Below are positions 7,515-14,358 of a DNA stretch of 37,171 bases, piece after piece; positions within the stretch are counted from its first letter, which is position 1; each line of letters opens with the position of its first letter. This stretch comes from Muribaculaceae bacterium. Lineage in GTDB: Bacteria > Bacteroidota > Bacteroidia > Bacteroidales > Muribaculaceae. A program made the position numbers and the translations under genes. The notes under the pieces were generated by a model that made no database searches, had not been told where the DNA came from, and saw only the letters and a list, made by a program, of their open reading frames with translations. Location of the stretch: NCBI GenBank assembly GCA_009775125.1, contig VSPD01000026.1, positions 1-37,171 of the forward strand, in the 5' to 3' direction.

Positions 7515-8327
7515 ATGAGCCGCATTCCAAAGGTATCATTCATAATGGGCATATATAATTGCGCGCCGACCTTGCAGGAGGCGCTCGATTCGCTATATGC
7601 CCAGACTTACCGCAACTTTGAGATAGTATTGTGCGACGATGGTTCGACCGATGATACTTATAGTATAGCCGAAGCCAACGCCAAGGCGCATCCCGAAATG
7701 ATTACGCTCCTGCGCAACGGGACAAATATGAAGCTGGCGGCCACCCTCAATCGCTGCATTTCAGTGGCCCGTGGGGAATATCTGGCGAGGATGGACGGCG
7801 ACGATATCTCGCATCCCGAGCGGCTTGCGCGTCAGGTCGCCTTTCTTGACGCTCACCCGGAATATGATTTGGTGTCTACGTTGATTAATCGTTTTGACAG
7901 TCGGGGTATATGGACGAAAACTACGGCAAAGAAAAACGAGCCGGATAAAAAGTCGCTGATATTCGGTGTGCCTTTCGTTCATCCGGCATGTATGATGCGT
8001 AAGAAGTCGATTGCTGAAATTGGGAATTATACCACAGGCCCGAAAGTGGAGCGCGCCGAGGACGTATACCTATGGTATAAATTTTTCAAGGCCGGCAAAC
8101 GTGGATATGTGCTTCCTGAGTTGCTGTTAGACTTTCGCGATGACCGCAACGCGGCTTGCCGTCGACGAATTTCCGACAGGTTCCGTTTTGCATGGTTGAA
8201 ATATGAAATTCTCGGCGGCCTTGGCCTTGGAATGTGGCGATGGATCGCTTTGTATGAGGCGGCGAAGGCATTTGTCTCTCCGGTGCTTGTTTATAAGATG
8301 AAAAAATTCTTTTCGAAGTGTCGATAG
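7515..8327 (+). CDS. Family 2 glycosyltransferase
   Basis: A 270-residue GT-A fold glycosyltransferase. The N-terminus SFIMGIYNCAPTLQEALDSL is the family opening. The nucleotide-binding motif is CDDGSTDDT, and the metal-binding DxD region is ARMDGDDISHPERL. No transmembrane segment is evident, so it is probably cytosolic or peripheral at the membrane. The frame includes a TTG at 7512, but the ATG at 7515 is a better start. It follows the TerD-domain gene after 10 nt. The sugar donor and acceptor cannot be told from sequence. There is no polysaccharide cluster around it. Confidence 0.85.
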   Translation: MSRIPKVSFIMGIYNCAPTLQEALDSLYAQTYRNFEIVLCDDGSTDDTYSIAEANAKAHPEMITLLRNGTNMKLAATLNRCISVARGEYLARMDGDDISHPERLARQVAFLDAHPEYDLVSTLINRFDSRGIWTKTTAKKNEPDKKSLIFGVPFVHPACMMRKKSIAEIGNYTTGPKVERAEDVYLWYKFFKAGKRGYVLPELLLDFRDDRNAACRRRISDRFRFAWLKYEILGGLGLGMWRWIALYEAAKAFVSPVLVYKMKKFFSKCR

Positions 8328-8342
8328 GATGGCCGTTCGGTT

Positions 8343-8843
8343 TTAGTTTTTCGCATTTCTCAATTCGATAGCTTCCTTTGCGGTGAGATGCTTGATAGTG
8401 ATTTCAATCATAAGAAGATGTTTGAAATCGCGTGCAATCTCTTTTTCCATCATTTCGACAGTGACGGTTTCGTCGGAATAACGCTTCGCCAGTAGACGAA
8501 GTGTTCTCATCTGTTCAGCCTCGTCTTCGATTATCCTTGCGCTTCCAAAGGCTATCGCGCTTTTGAAATAGGTTGTAAATTCCATTGGCTTGACATCGTC
8601 TTGTGCAATTACGCAAAATGACACCTTTGGATTATTGCGTATTGCATCAACCTTATGTCCTTGTAATGCGGAGTGGAAATATATTTTCCCGTCGGCATAG
8701 ACATAGCTTACGGGGACGGCGTAAGGATAGCCTTCGTCGCCGTTTACCGATAGGACTCCCGAGGTGGAGTGTTGAAGAATTTGTTCAGCATCTTCATGCG
8801 AAAGTTGCTGACGGATTCTGCGCATAGGTCTGAAATGTTCCAT
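8343..8843 (-). CDS. Nim-like pyridoxamine 5'-phosphate oxidase family protein
   Basis: A 166-residue split-barrel flavoprotein. The sequence MRRIRQQLSHEDAEQILQHS, then GVLSVNGDEGYPYAVPVSYV and YFHSALQGHKVDAIRNNP, is the pattern of the NimA/PNPOx-like family. Relatives bind FMN. Some (Nim) give nitroimidazole resistance, but most such homologs are not resistance genes. It starts 1 nt after the stop codon of the upstream SugE-type exporter and is translationally coupled to it. The 3' end converges on the GT2 gene with only a 15-nt gap. The substrate is unknown. Confidence 0.8.
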   Translation of the reverse strand: MEHFRPMRRIRQQLSHEDAEQILQHSTSGVLSVNGDEGYPYAVPVSYVYADGKIYFHSALQGHKVDAIRNNPKVSFCVIAQDDVKPMEFTTYFKSAIAFGSARIIEDEAEQMRTLRLLAKRYSDETVTVEMMEKEIARDFKHLLMIEITIKHLTAKEAIELRNAKN

Positions 8844-8844
8844 A

Positions 8845-9168
8845 TTAGCTTAAAAATTTTAGTCCGACGATGGATATTATCAATGTGGTGATAAAGAATA
8901 TTCGCCAGAAAGTCGCCGGTTCGTTGAAAAAGAAAATGCCTATAAGCACCGACCCGACAGCTCCGATTCCGGTCCATATGGGATAAACAGTGCCGAGGGG
9001 TATTGTCTGCGACGCTTTTGCCATAAGAAACATGCTCAGGGCAAGTGCGCCAACAAAACCGCCCCACCAAAGGAGTTCTTCCGTGCCGGACGCCTCCTTG
9101 GCTTTTCCGAGGCAAAAGGTGAATGTCACTTCCATGCACCCGGCTAAAATGAGTATAATCCAGTTCAT
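8845..9168 (-). CDS. SMR-family exporter, SugE/Gdx type
   Basis: A 107-residue protein with four transmembrane helices, the standard size for small multidrug resistance transporters. The essential membrane Glu is in MNWIILILAGCMEVTF (helix 1). The third-helix segment IPLGTVYPIWTGIGAVGSVL is typical of the SugE/Gdx subfamily, known to export guanidinium. The frame extends to 9183, but the ATG at 9168 gives the normal N-terminus. A TAACTTTG -7 box at 9181-9188 leaves a leader of only ~9 nt, so there is no room for a guanidine riboswitch. It forms an operon with the Nim-like gene and is divergent from the Crp-like regulator. Confidence 0.85.
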   Translation of the reverse strand: MNWIILILAGCMEVTFTFCLGKAKEASGTEELLWWGGFVGALALSMFLMAKASQTIPLGTVYPIWTGIGAVGSVLIGIFFFNEPATFWRIFFITTLIISIVGLKFLS

Positions 9169-9180
9169 GTCTTTTTGCGG

Positions 9181-9188
9181 CAAAGTTA
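9181..9188 (-). promoter_or_regulatory. -7 element for the SugE-type operon
   Basis: TAACTTTG on the minus strand matches the consensus. The predicted start is near 9177, 9 nt ahead of the ATG. The -33 element is not conserved. Confidence 0.5.
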
Positions 9189-9205
9189 CTCTATATTGAC
9201 CGATG

Positions 9206-9237
9206 TTTTCTTATCATTTGATAATTTCGTAAATTTG
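9206..9237 (+). promoter_or_regulatory. Promoter abutting the Crp-like regulator start
   Basis: TTTT at 9206-9209 (a degenerate -33), a 20-bp spacer and TAAATTTG at 9230-9237. The -7 box ends 4 nt before the ATG at 9242, so a leader of ~1 nt is predicted. It overlaps the control region of the divergent exporter operon. Confidence 0.5.
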
Positions 9238-9241
9238 CAAT

Positions 9242-9814
9242 ATGGAATTATTTGATATATTGAATCGCATATCACCTCTTGCGCCTTTGTCGATAGAAAA
9301 AATATTGCCGGCGGTGGAACTGTTGTCAATTAAAAAGAACACCGACTTTATTGTTGCCGATACGGTATGCACGGATATCTATTTTATCAAGAAGGGAGTC
9401 GTGCGGGCATATACGTTCGGAAATGGGCGAGAGATTACCTTTTGGATTGGCGAGGAGGGTGCTGTGGCTTTGTCGATGCAGGGTTATGTAAATGGCAAAA
9501 GGGGGTATGAGAATATTTCTGCCGTTGAAGATACTGTTGTGTATCGTTTGCCGGGCGCTTATCTGAAACAACTCTATAAGGAGGATATTGATATAGCTAA
9601 CTGGGGACGTTGTTTTGCGGAAAAGGAGATACTTCGCGCTGAAAAAGACCTTATTCCGCAACTGTTTACAACCGGCAAAGAACGCTACAAGGCTCTTGTG
9701 ATGGAGTCGCCGCAATTGCTCGACCGTGTTCCGTTGGAAATATTGTCGTCGTATCTCGGACTCACGCCTGTAAGTCTCAGCCGGGTGAGGAGGGAGATTG
9801 CGTTGGGCGAATGA
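9242..9814 (+). CDS. Crp/Fnr-family transcriptional regulator
   Basis: A 190-residue protein with an N-terminal cyclic-nucleotide-binding-like beta-barrel (residues ~25-110, including YFIKKGVVRAYTF and EITFWIGEEG). A connecting helix and a C-terminal helix-turn-helix follow (VPLEILSSYLGLTPVSLSRVRREI). No Cys cluster for an iron-sulfur centre is seen, so it is not a classic Fnr. It is transcribed divergently from the SugE/Nim operon with a 73-bp shared region, which suggests it controls that operon and perhaps itself. The effector is unknown. Confidence 0.85.
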   Translation: MELFDILNRISPLAPLSIEKILPAVELLSIKKNTDFIVADTVCTDIYFIKKGVVRAYTFGNGREITFWIGEEGAVALSMQGYVNGKRGYENISAVEDTVVYRLPGAYLKQLYKEDIDIANWGRCFAEKEILRAEKDLIPQLFTTGKERYKALVMESPQLLDRVPLEILSSYLGLTPVSLSRVRREIALGE

Positions 9815-9857
9815 TTGCAGGAGTTAATGATTGTTAAAATTAGGCGCGGGTTGTTGT

Positions 9858-9906
9858 AACTACAAAAATAGTTTATATATTTGTGGCGTAAACTACAAAA
9901 ATAGTT
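9858..9906. promoter_or_regulatory. Twin BlaI-type operator around the promoter
   Basis: The 16-bp sequence AACTACAAAAATAGTT occurs twice, at 9858-9873 and 9891-9906. Each copy is a dyad (AACTA/TAGTT). The copies are 33 bp apart, about three helical turns. The -7 box TATATTTG (9876-9883) lies between them, and the second copy ends directly before the blaI-like ATG. This is the layout expected for an autoregulated BlaI/MecI repressor. Confidence 0.75.
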
Positions 9907-10284
9907 ATGAGAAAGACAGATAAAACCCAACTTACGCCGAAGGAGGAAGAGCTTATGCAACTCCTGTGGGAGCATGGCCCGATATTGATAAGCAAACTTG
10001 TAGAGCTGTATCCCGAGCCGAGGCCGCATTTCAATACGGTGTCGACGGTGATGCGCCGGCTCGAGGGGAAGGGGCTTGTCGGGCATAATGAAGTCGGAGG
10101 CGCATTCCACTATTATGCCATTGCGAAAAAAGAAGATTTCAGAAGACGCAGTTTTGGCGATTTTATCAAGAATTATTTCGGAGGGAGCTATTACGGTGCC
10201 GTGTCGGCGCTTGTGGCCGACGACAAAATCACTGCCGACGAACTGAAAGAACTGCTCGACCTTGTCGAGCGAAAAGGGAAGTGA
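9907..10284 (+). CDS. BlaI/MecI/CopY-family repressor
   Basis: A 125-residue winged-helix repressor. The pattern LTPKEEELMQLLWEHGPILI, then SKLVELYPEPRPHFNTVSTVMRRLEGKGLV, is the diagnostic N-terminal domain. The C-terminal part (SALVADDKITADELKELLDLVERKG) is the dimerization domain cleaved by the partner protease in known systems. It is co-transcribed with an M56 sensor that starts 1 nt after its stop codon. The duplicated dyad at 9858-9906 is its likely operator. No beta-lactamase gene is nearby, so the inducing signal is not evident. Confidence 0.9.
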   Translation: MRKTDKTQLTPKEEELMQLLWEHGPILISKLVELYPEPRPHFNTVSTVMRRLEGKGLVGHNEVGGAFHYYAIAKKEDFRRRSFGDFIKNYFGGSYYGAVSALVADDKITADELKELLDLVERKGK

Positions 10285-10285
10285 T

Positions 10286-11689
10286 ATGGGGGAATTTCTG
10301 TCATATTCCATTGAAAGCGGACTGCTTTTGCTCGCTTTGTATCTTGGCTACCGGCTATTCTTGGCAAGAGAAAACCAGCATAGCTATAACAGGAATGTAT
10401 TGTTGCTGATCTATGCCTTGTCGTTTGCGGTTGTGCCATTGTTGTCTTTGGCGCGGTCGGTTTTCCAAACTGGCACCGCGCAAGATACGGCATTTGTCGA
10501 TTTTATAGCAAACGTGAGCGCTGAATCTGCCGGCCATCGTCCGGTATGGGGTGTGTTTTTAATATGGCTGTATATTGGCGGGCTTGCCGTGACGGTTGTC
10601 AAGACGTGTGTCACCTGGATTGGGATATTTAAAGTAATACGTTCCGGAGAAAAGGTATTGCAGAATGGTTGCACGTTGATACTGACCGATGACAGCCGTT
10701 TTGCTCCATTCTCATGGATGCGATTTGTCGTTATGAGCCGGGAAGATTTCGATGAGAATTATTCGGCGGTAATGACGCACGAGTTAAAACATGTGTCAAG
10801 TCGTCATTGGGTCGACCTTCTTGTAGCGCAGGTTGTGTGCATAATCAACTGGTTTAATCCTGCGGCATGGCTTATGCGCGACGAACTGATGCTCGTTCAT
10901 GAATATGAAGCCGATTTGGCAGTGATTGAAAGCGGCTTCAATCCGCGGCAATATCAAATGTTATTAATAAAAAAGGCTGTCGGCGCCAGATTCCCGTCCT
11001 TGGCCAACAGCCTGAATCATAGTAAACTTAAAAAACGTATAACCATGATGTACAAAGAAAAGAGTGGCGCAGGGCGCAAATTTAAAGCCCTCGCGCTTGT
11101 GCCGATGCTTGCGTTGGCGCTTGGTGTGGCCTCGGTTCCGGCAGTCCGTGCAGCCGTAGCGACAATCGGCAGCAGTGATGTTTCTGTCGGCAAAGGTAAT
11201 GAAAATCTTCCTTCCGACAAAACTTCCGGAAAGATAGTAAAGGTCTTCAAAGTGAAAAACCTTAACAACAACGGCAATGTAACCAACGTTACGGTCGTAG
11301 GCGAAAACCTTGGCAGCAATCTCACCGTGTCGGGCGGCACGTTCACGACAAAGGGCAAGACCTTTCGGGCAAGTGCCTTGCAATGCAACATGACTAATGG
11401 AGTGGCCACTATCACGGCAACTTTCCCATTCACAAGCGAGTATGAAAACACAAGTATGACGCTTATCGTAAATGGCGAAGAAGTCCCGTTCAATCTCGAC
11501 GGCTTTTTAGACAAAGCCGGGAACATAGTGGTAAGTTCCGACAACTCATCATTGCTTGATAATATTGTAATTTATGTCGACGGAGAAAAAATAAGCGCAA
11601 CAGAGATGAACAATATATCTCCTGAAAAAATCGAATCGATAACAATTGACAAGCAGAGCAATTCGATTAAAATCACGTTGAAGAAATAA
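10286..11689 (+). CDS. BlaR1-type M56 membrane metallopeptidase sensor
   Basis: A 467-residue integral membrane protein: N-terminal helices at ~8-25, 37-57 and 91-115, then a cytosolic zinc protease domain with HELKH (residues 165-169) and HEYEAD (205-210), then a helix near 267-290 and a periplasmic C-terminus. Relatives sense a signal and cleave the BlaI repressor. The sensor part is not a penicillin-binding domain. It is beta-rich, and its end, IVIYVDGEKISATEMNNISP, then EKIESITI, resembles a TonB-receptor plug segment, as seen in other Bacteroidetes M56 proteins. The start at ATG 10286 is chosen over a TTG within blaI at 10262, as it sits 1 nt after the blaI stop. Confidence 0.88.
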   Translation: MGEFLSYSIESGLLLLALYLGYRLFLARENQHSYNRNVLLLIYALSFAVVPLLSLARSVFQTGTAQDTAFVDFIANVSAESAGHRPVWGVFLIWLYIGGLAVTVVKTCVTWIGIFKVIRSGEKVLQNGCTLILTDDSRFAPFSWMRFVVMSREDFDENYSAVMTHELKHVSSRHWVDLLVAQVVCIINWFNPAAWLMRDELMLVHEYEADLAVIESGFNPRQYQMLLIKKAVGARFPSLANSLNHSKLKKRITMMYKEKSGAGRKFKALALVPMLALALGVASVPAVRAAVATIGSSDVSVGKGNENLPSDKTSGKIVKVFKVKNLNNNGNVTNVTVVGENLGSNLTVSGGTFTTKGKTFRASALQCNMTNGVATITATFPFTSEYENTSMTLIVNGEEVPFNLDGFLDKAGNIVVSSDNSSLLDNIVIYVDGEKISATEMNNISPEKIESITIDKQSNSIKITLKK

Positions 11690-11709
11690 CACGCTTTTTT
11701 ATACAAACT

Positions 11710-11744
11710 CAGCCGCAAGTCCGAATCAATCAGACTTGCGGCTG
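11710..11744. terminator. Convergent-gene hairpin
   Basis: CAGCCGCAAGTC (11710-11721) and GACTTGCGGCTG (11733-11744) form a perfect 12-bp GC-rich stem with an 11-nt loop between the convergent M56 and HU-LysM genes. T-runs on both sides are weak, but placement and strength suggest a shared terminator. Confidence 0.65.
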
Positions 11745-11763
11745 AAAATTTATATAGCAATCG

Positions 11764-12942
11764 TTATTTGTATTTGCGATAAATTTCGGCTGCTTTGTTG
11801 CGTGCGGCGCGAAGGTTTTCTTCCTCGGTGGGGGCGGTGGCATATTTGCTCTTCGGCGGGATGCGAACGCGTGTGCCGGGACGAACCATATCGGGGTTGC
11901 GGATTTTGTCGGTATTGTCCATGTAGATGTAGACCCAATAGTCTTTTTTGCCGTAGTGCTTGTAGGCGAGGGTGGTGAGGAAGCACGATTTGGTTATTGT
12001 GTCATACACCTCAGTCTCGGCGGCCGCAGGTTCGGGTTGGGCCTGTGATTGCACTTCGGGTTGTGGGGCCGGTTTTGTTTCGGCCACAGTGTCGGCTTGT
12101 TGCGCCGGTGTTGTTGTAATTTCTTCAATGATGGAATCGAGGGCGGCGACAGTATTTTCCTCAGCCTCGGTTTCATCGGAGATTATCTCGGTTTCAATGG
12201 GGAAGAAGGCATCCATTACCGGGTCGTGAGTGAAAAATCCGATGGCAAATCCGATGAGGATACCTACGACAGCGGCCCATATCACCCAATAGGTAGGGAA
12301 GAAAGAGTTGTAGGGCGTATTGTCGTCATCCTCTTGTGCTGTCACTTCTTCATTGTCGACAACGTTATTTACAGTTTCTTCCGGGGCATTATTTATTTCT
12401 TCATGTACGGGCGTGTCGGCTTCGGGTTCTGCTTCCTGCTCGGGAATTTCCGGTTCGGCTTGCGGTTGTGGTTCGGGTTCAATCTCGGGCTGCGGATCCG
12501 GTTCTGTCTCCGGCTCGGGAATTTCCGGGGAGGGCACAGGTTCCTGCTCCGGAATTTCAATAGCCGGCTCGGGTTCAGTCTCGGGTTCGTGTTCGTGTTC
12601 AGGCTGGGGCTCGGGTTCGGGGAGCTCGGCAGCAGGTTGGTTGGCGGGAGCGAGCATTTCCTCGGTCACGCCATCGTTAAGCTCGACGGCCTCGAAGAAA
12701 GAAAACGGTTCGTTTACTTTGGCGGCGAGGTCGGTGTCGGGCATGAAAACGATAGGCGACGAGCCAATATCGGACAGGTGGAATGTGCCAATGCCCTTGA
12801 TTTTGATTTGTTCGGCAGAAGCAAGAACGTCGCCGGTAAGAGTGGTGAAGGCATTGATAAACTGTTCGGCTTCTGCGTGTGTGATGCCGGCCTTTTCGGC
12901 AAGGAGCGCCACGAGCGAAGGAAGGGTGATGATCTTATTCAT
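11764..12942 (-). CDS. HU-domain, single-TM, LysM fusion protein
   Basis: A 392-residue protein with four parts. Residues 1-97 form an HU/IHF-like fold (MNKIITLPSLVALLAEKAGI, then IKIKGIGTFHLSDIG). Residues 98-205 are an acidic, Pro/Glu-rich spacer. One transmembrane helix lies at ~217-237 (YWVIWAAVVGILIGFAIGFF). The rest is a polar linker and a LysM module at ~313-362 (CFLTTLAYKHYGKKDYWVYI, then NPDMVRPGTRVRIP). With N-in/C-out topology, HU is cytoplasmic and LysM, a GlcNAc-polymer binder, is periplasmic. The HU arm lacks the usual Arg-rich GRNPxTG motif. The start at 12942 overlaps the upstream HU gene by 8 nt. The frame is open to 13254, but that part overlaps HU in another frame. A chromosome-to-wall tether is inferred. 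Confidence 0.85.
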   Translation of the reverse strand: MNKIITLPSLVALLAEKAGITHAEAEQFINAFTTLTGDVLASAEQIKIKGIGTFHLSDIGSSPIVFMPDTDLAAKVNEPFSFFEAVELNDGVTEEMLAPANQPAAELPEPEPQPEHEHEPETEPEPAIEIPEQEPVPSPEIPEPETEPDPQPEIEPEPQPQAEPEIPEQEAEPEADTPVHEEINNAPEETVNNVVDNEEVTAQEDDDNTPYNSFFPTYWVIWAAVVGILIGFAIGFFTHDPVMDAFFPIETEIISDETEAEENTVAALDSIIEEITTTPAQQADTVAETKPAPQPEVQSQAQPEPAAAETEVYDTITKSCFLTTLAYKHYGKKDYWVYIYMDNTDKIRNPDMVRPGTRVRIPPKSKYATAPTEEENLRAARNKAAEIYRKYK

Positions 12943-13213
12943 GGCGTACTTTCTTTTTGAGCATAGAACCGGGAACGAAGTCGACAGTGATTTGTGGCGG
13001 CAGGAGCATGCGGCGTCCTGTGGCAAGATCGGTGGAAATCGATTCTTCGTGCTTTGTAGAGGTGAAATTCCCGAATCCGGGTATTGCAATGGTATCGAGG
13101 TCGGCAGTGCGCTCGGCAATGACGGCGGCAAAAGCTTCGAGGCGTTCGGCGGCATCCTTTGGGTCGATGTCGAGGGCGCGTGCAAGCCGGGATGTGAATG
13201 TCTTGTTGTCCAC
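12935..13213 (-). CDS. HU/IHF-family DNA-binding protein
   Basis: A 92-residue protein with the HU fold: an N-terminal helical part (MDNKTFTSRLARALDIDPKD, then AAERLEAFAAVIAERTADLD) and the core IAIPGFGNFTSTKHEESISTDL. Its beta-arm keeps ATGRRMLLPP before a C-terminal KKKVRHE. Known HU/IHF proteins bind and bend DNA as dimers. The gene overlaps the HU-TM-LysM gene by 8 nt, so equal or coupled synthesis is likely. Heterodimerization with the membrane-anchored HU is an attractive inference. A GT2 gene ends 44 nt upstream on the same strand. Confidence 0.85.
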   Translation of the reverse strand: MDNKTFTSRLARALDIDPKDAAERLEAFAAVIAERTADLDTIAIPGFGNFTSTKHEESISTDLATGRRMLLPPQITVDFVPGSMLKKKVRHE

Positions 13214-13257
13214 TTGGTGCAGGTTAGAAGTATAAGTTGTAAGTGATAAAGCAATTT

Positions 13258-14220
13258 TTAGTCGACGAGAAGGTCGCGGATGGCATAGCGCGGGCGGTCT
13301 TTGACTTCAATGAAGATTTTTCCGATATATTCGCCGACAATTCCAATAGCCATGAGAATCAGGCTTCCAAGGAACCAGACCGACAGCATAAGCGACGACC
13401 ATCCGGAGATGGTTGTATGGTGCCAGCGGGCAACAAGCACCCATATTGCCACAACTATGTCGATAAGAAGCAACAACAGGCCTGTTACGAAAATCCATCG
13501 CATAGGCTTGGCCGAGAAGGATGTGATGCCGTCGATAGAAAACGACAGCATTTTTTTGAGAGGGTATTTCGATTCTCCGGCCACACGTTCGGCCCGCGCG
13601 TATTTCACGACAGCCGTTTCGAGGCCAATCTGGGGGATGATGCCGCGCAGGAATAGATTCTTCTCTCCATATTGAGCGAGCAGGCGCAGGGCGCGGGCGC
13701 TCATAAGGCGATAGTCGGCATGGTCATAGACGGTGTCGAGTCCCATGGCGCGTTGGAAAGAGTAGAAACCGTGGGCTGTGGTGCGTTTAAACCACGTGTC
13801 GGTGGCTCTCGACGAGCGTACTCCGTAGACTATCTCCTTGCCTTGACGGAAAGCGCGCACCATGTCGATTATGGCACGGGGGTCGTCTTGAAGGTCGGCA
13901 TCGATAGACACTGCCGCGTCGCACATGTCGGCTACCGTGTGCAGCCCGGCGAGGAGCACGTTCTGGTGTCCGCGGTTGTGGGCAAGGGCAAGCCCCTTTA
14001 CCCTTTTGTCGGCGGCATGGAGGCTCTCGATTATTTGCCATGTGCGGTCGCGCGAGCCATCGTCGCAGCACATGATAAAGCTGTCGGGTGCGACAAGGCC
14101 GTCGGCGTGCATCTCGTCAATCAAGCCGAGTAGTGCTTTTGCCGTGATTGGCAGGGCCGCTTCTTCGTTATAGCAAGGAATCACAATAGCGATTCTCGGC
14201 ACATTTGATTCGTTATTCAT
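13258..14220 (-). CDS. GT2 polyprenyl-phosphate glycosyltransferase (GtrB/ArnC-like)
   Basis: A 320-residue protein. A GT-A catalytic domain (IAIVIPCYNEEAALPITAKA, CCDDGSRDRTW, and the metal-binding SIDADLQDDP) is followed by two C-terminal transmembrane helices (WIFVTGLLLLLIDIVVAIWV and SLMLSVWFLGSLILMAIGIV). The end GEYIGKIFIEVKDRPRYAI is typical of enzymes that load a sugar onto undecaprenyl phosphate, such as GtrB, ArnC and DPM1-like proteins. The likely role is making a lipid-linked sugar for glycan decoration. The two HU-type genes follow downstream on the same strand after 44 nt, so one operon is possible. Confidence 0.88.
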   Translation of the reverse strand: MNNESNVPRIAIVIPCYNEEAALPITAKALLGLIDEMHADGLVAPDSFIMCCDDGSRDRTWQIIESLHAADKRVKGLALAHNRGHQNVLLAGLHTVADMCDAAVSIDADLQDDPRAIIDMVRAFRQGKEIVYGVRSSRATDTWFKRTTAHGFYSFQRAMGLDTVYDHADYRLMSARALRLLAQYGEKNLFLRGIIPQIGLETAVVKYARAERVAGESKYPLKKMLSFSIDGITSFSAKPMRWIFVTGLLLLLIDIVVAIWVLVARWHHTTISGWSSLMLSVWFLGSLILMAIGIVGEYIGKIFIEVKDRPRYAIRDLLVD

Positions 14221-14302
14221 TGTCGGTGAACGAAAAAATGATTTGAGCCGTAAAATTACAAATTATCGCCCAAGCCGCCAAACTTTCGCCCAATTTCTTT
14301 CT

Positions 14303-14341
14303 TGATAAAATATATTGGTTTGGAGGTTTGGAGAAACCAAT
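14303..14341 (-). terminator. Probable terminator of the beta-helix lipoprotein gene
   Basis: ATTGGTTT (14314-14321) and AAACCAAT (14334-14341) form an 8-bp stem. On the minus strand it is followed by ATATTTTATC. It lies 17 nt past the stop codon of the minus-strand gene ending at 14359. Confidence 0.55.
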
Positions 14342-14358
14342 CGTTGTCGCCGAGATTG

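Noticed and set aside
8343..8843. Calling the Nim-like gene a nitroimidazole-resistance gene
   Set aside because: Only the PNPOx-like fold is visible; most such homologs do not confer resistance, and no upstream insertion-sequence promoter is present.
9169..9180. Guanidine riboswitch ahead of the SugE-type gene
   Set aside because: The -7 box lies 12 nt from the ATG, so the leader is too short for any riboswitch.
12380..12640. A tandem-repeat or CRISPR-like look in this stretch
   Set aside because: It is an imperfect low-complexity coding repeat of Pro and Glu codons inside the HU-LysM gene, without regular repeat-spacer structure.
12320..13246. A 308-codon plus-strand frame opposite the HU-LysM gene
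   Set aside because: Its Ser/Gly repeats are the reverse complement of the Pro/Glu spacer codons, and the minus-strand gene has clear domains.
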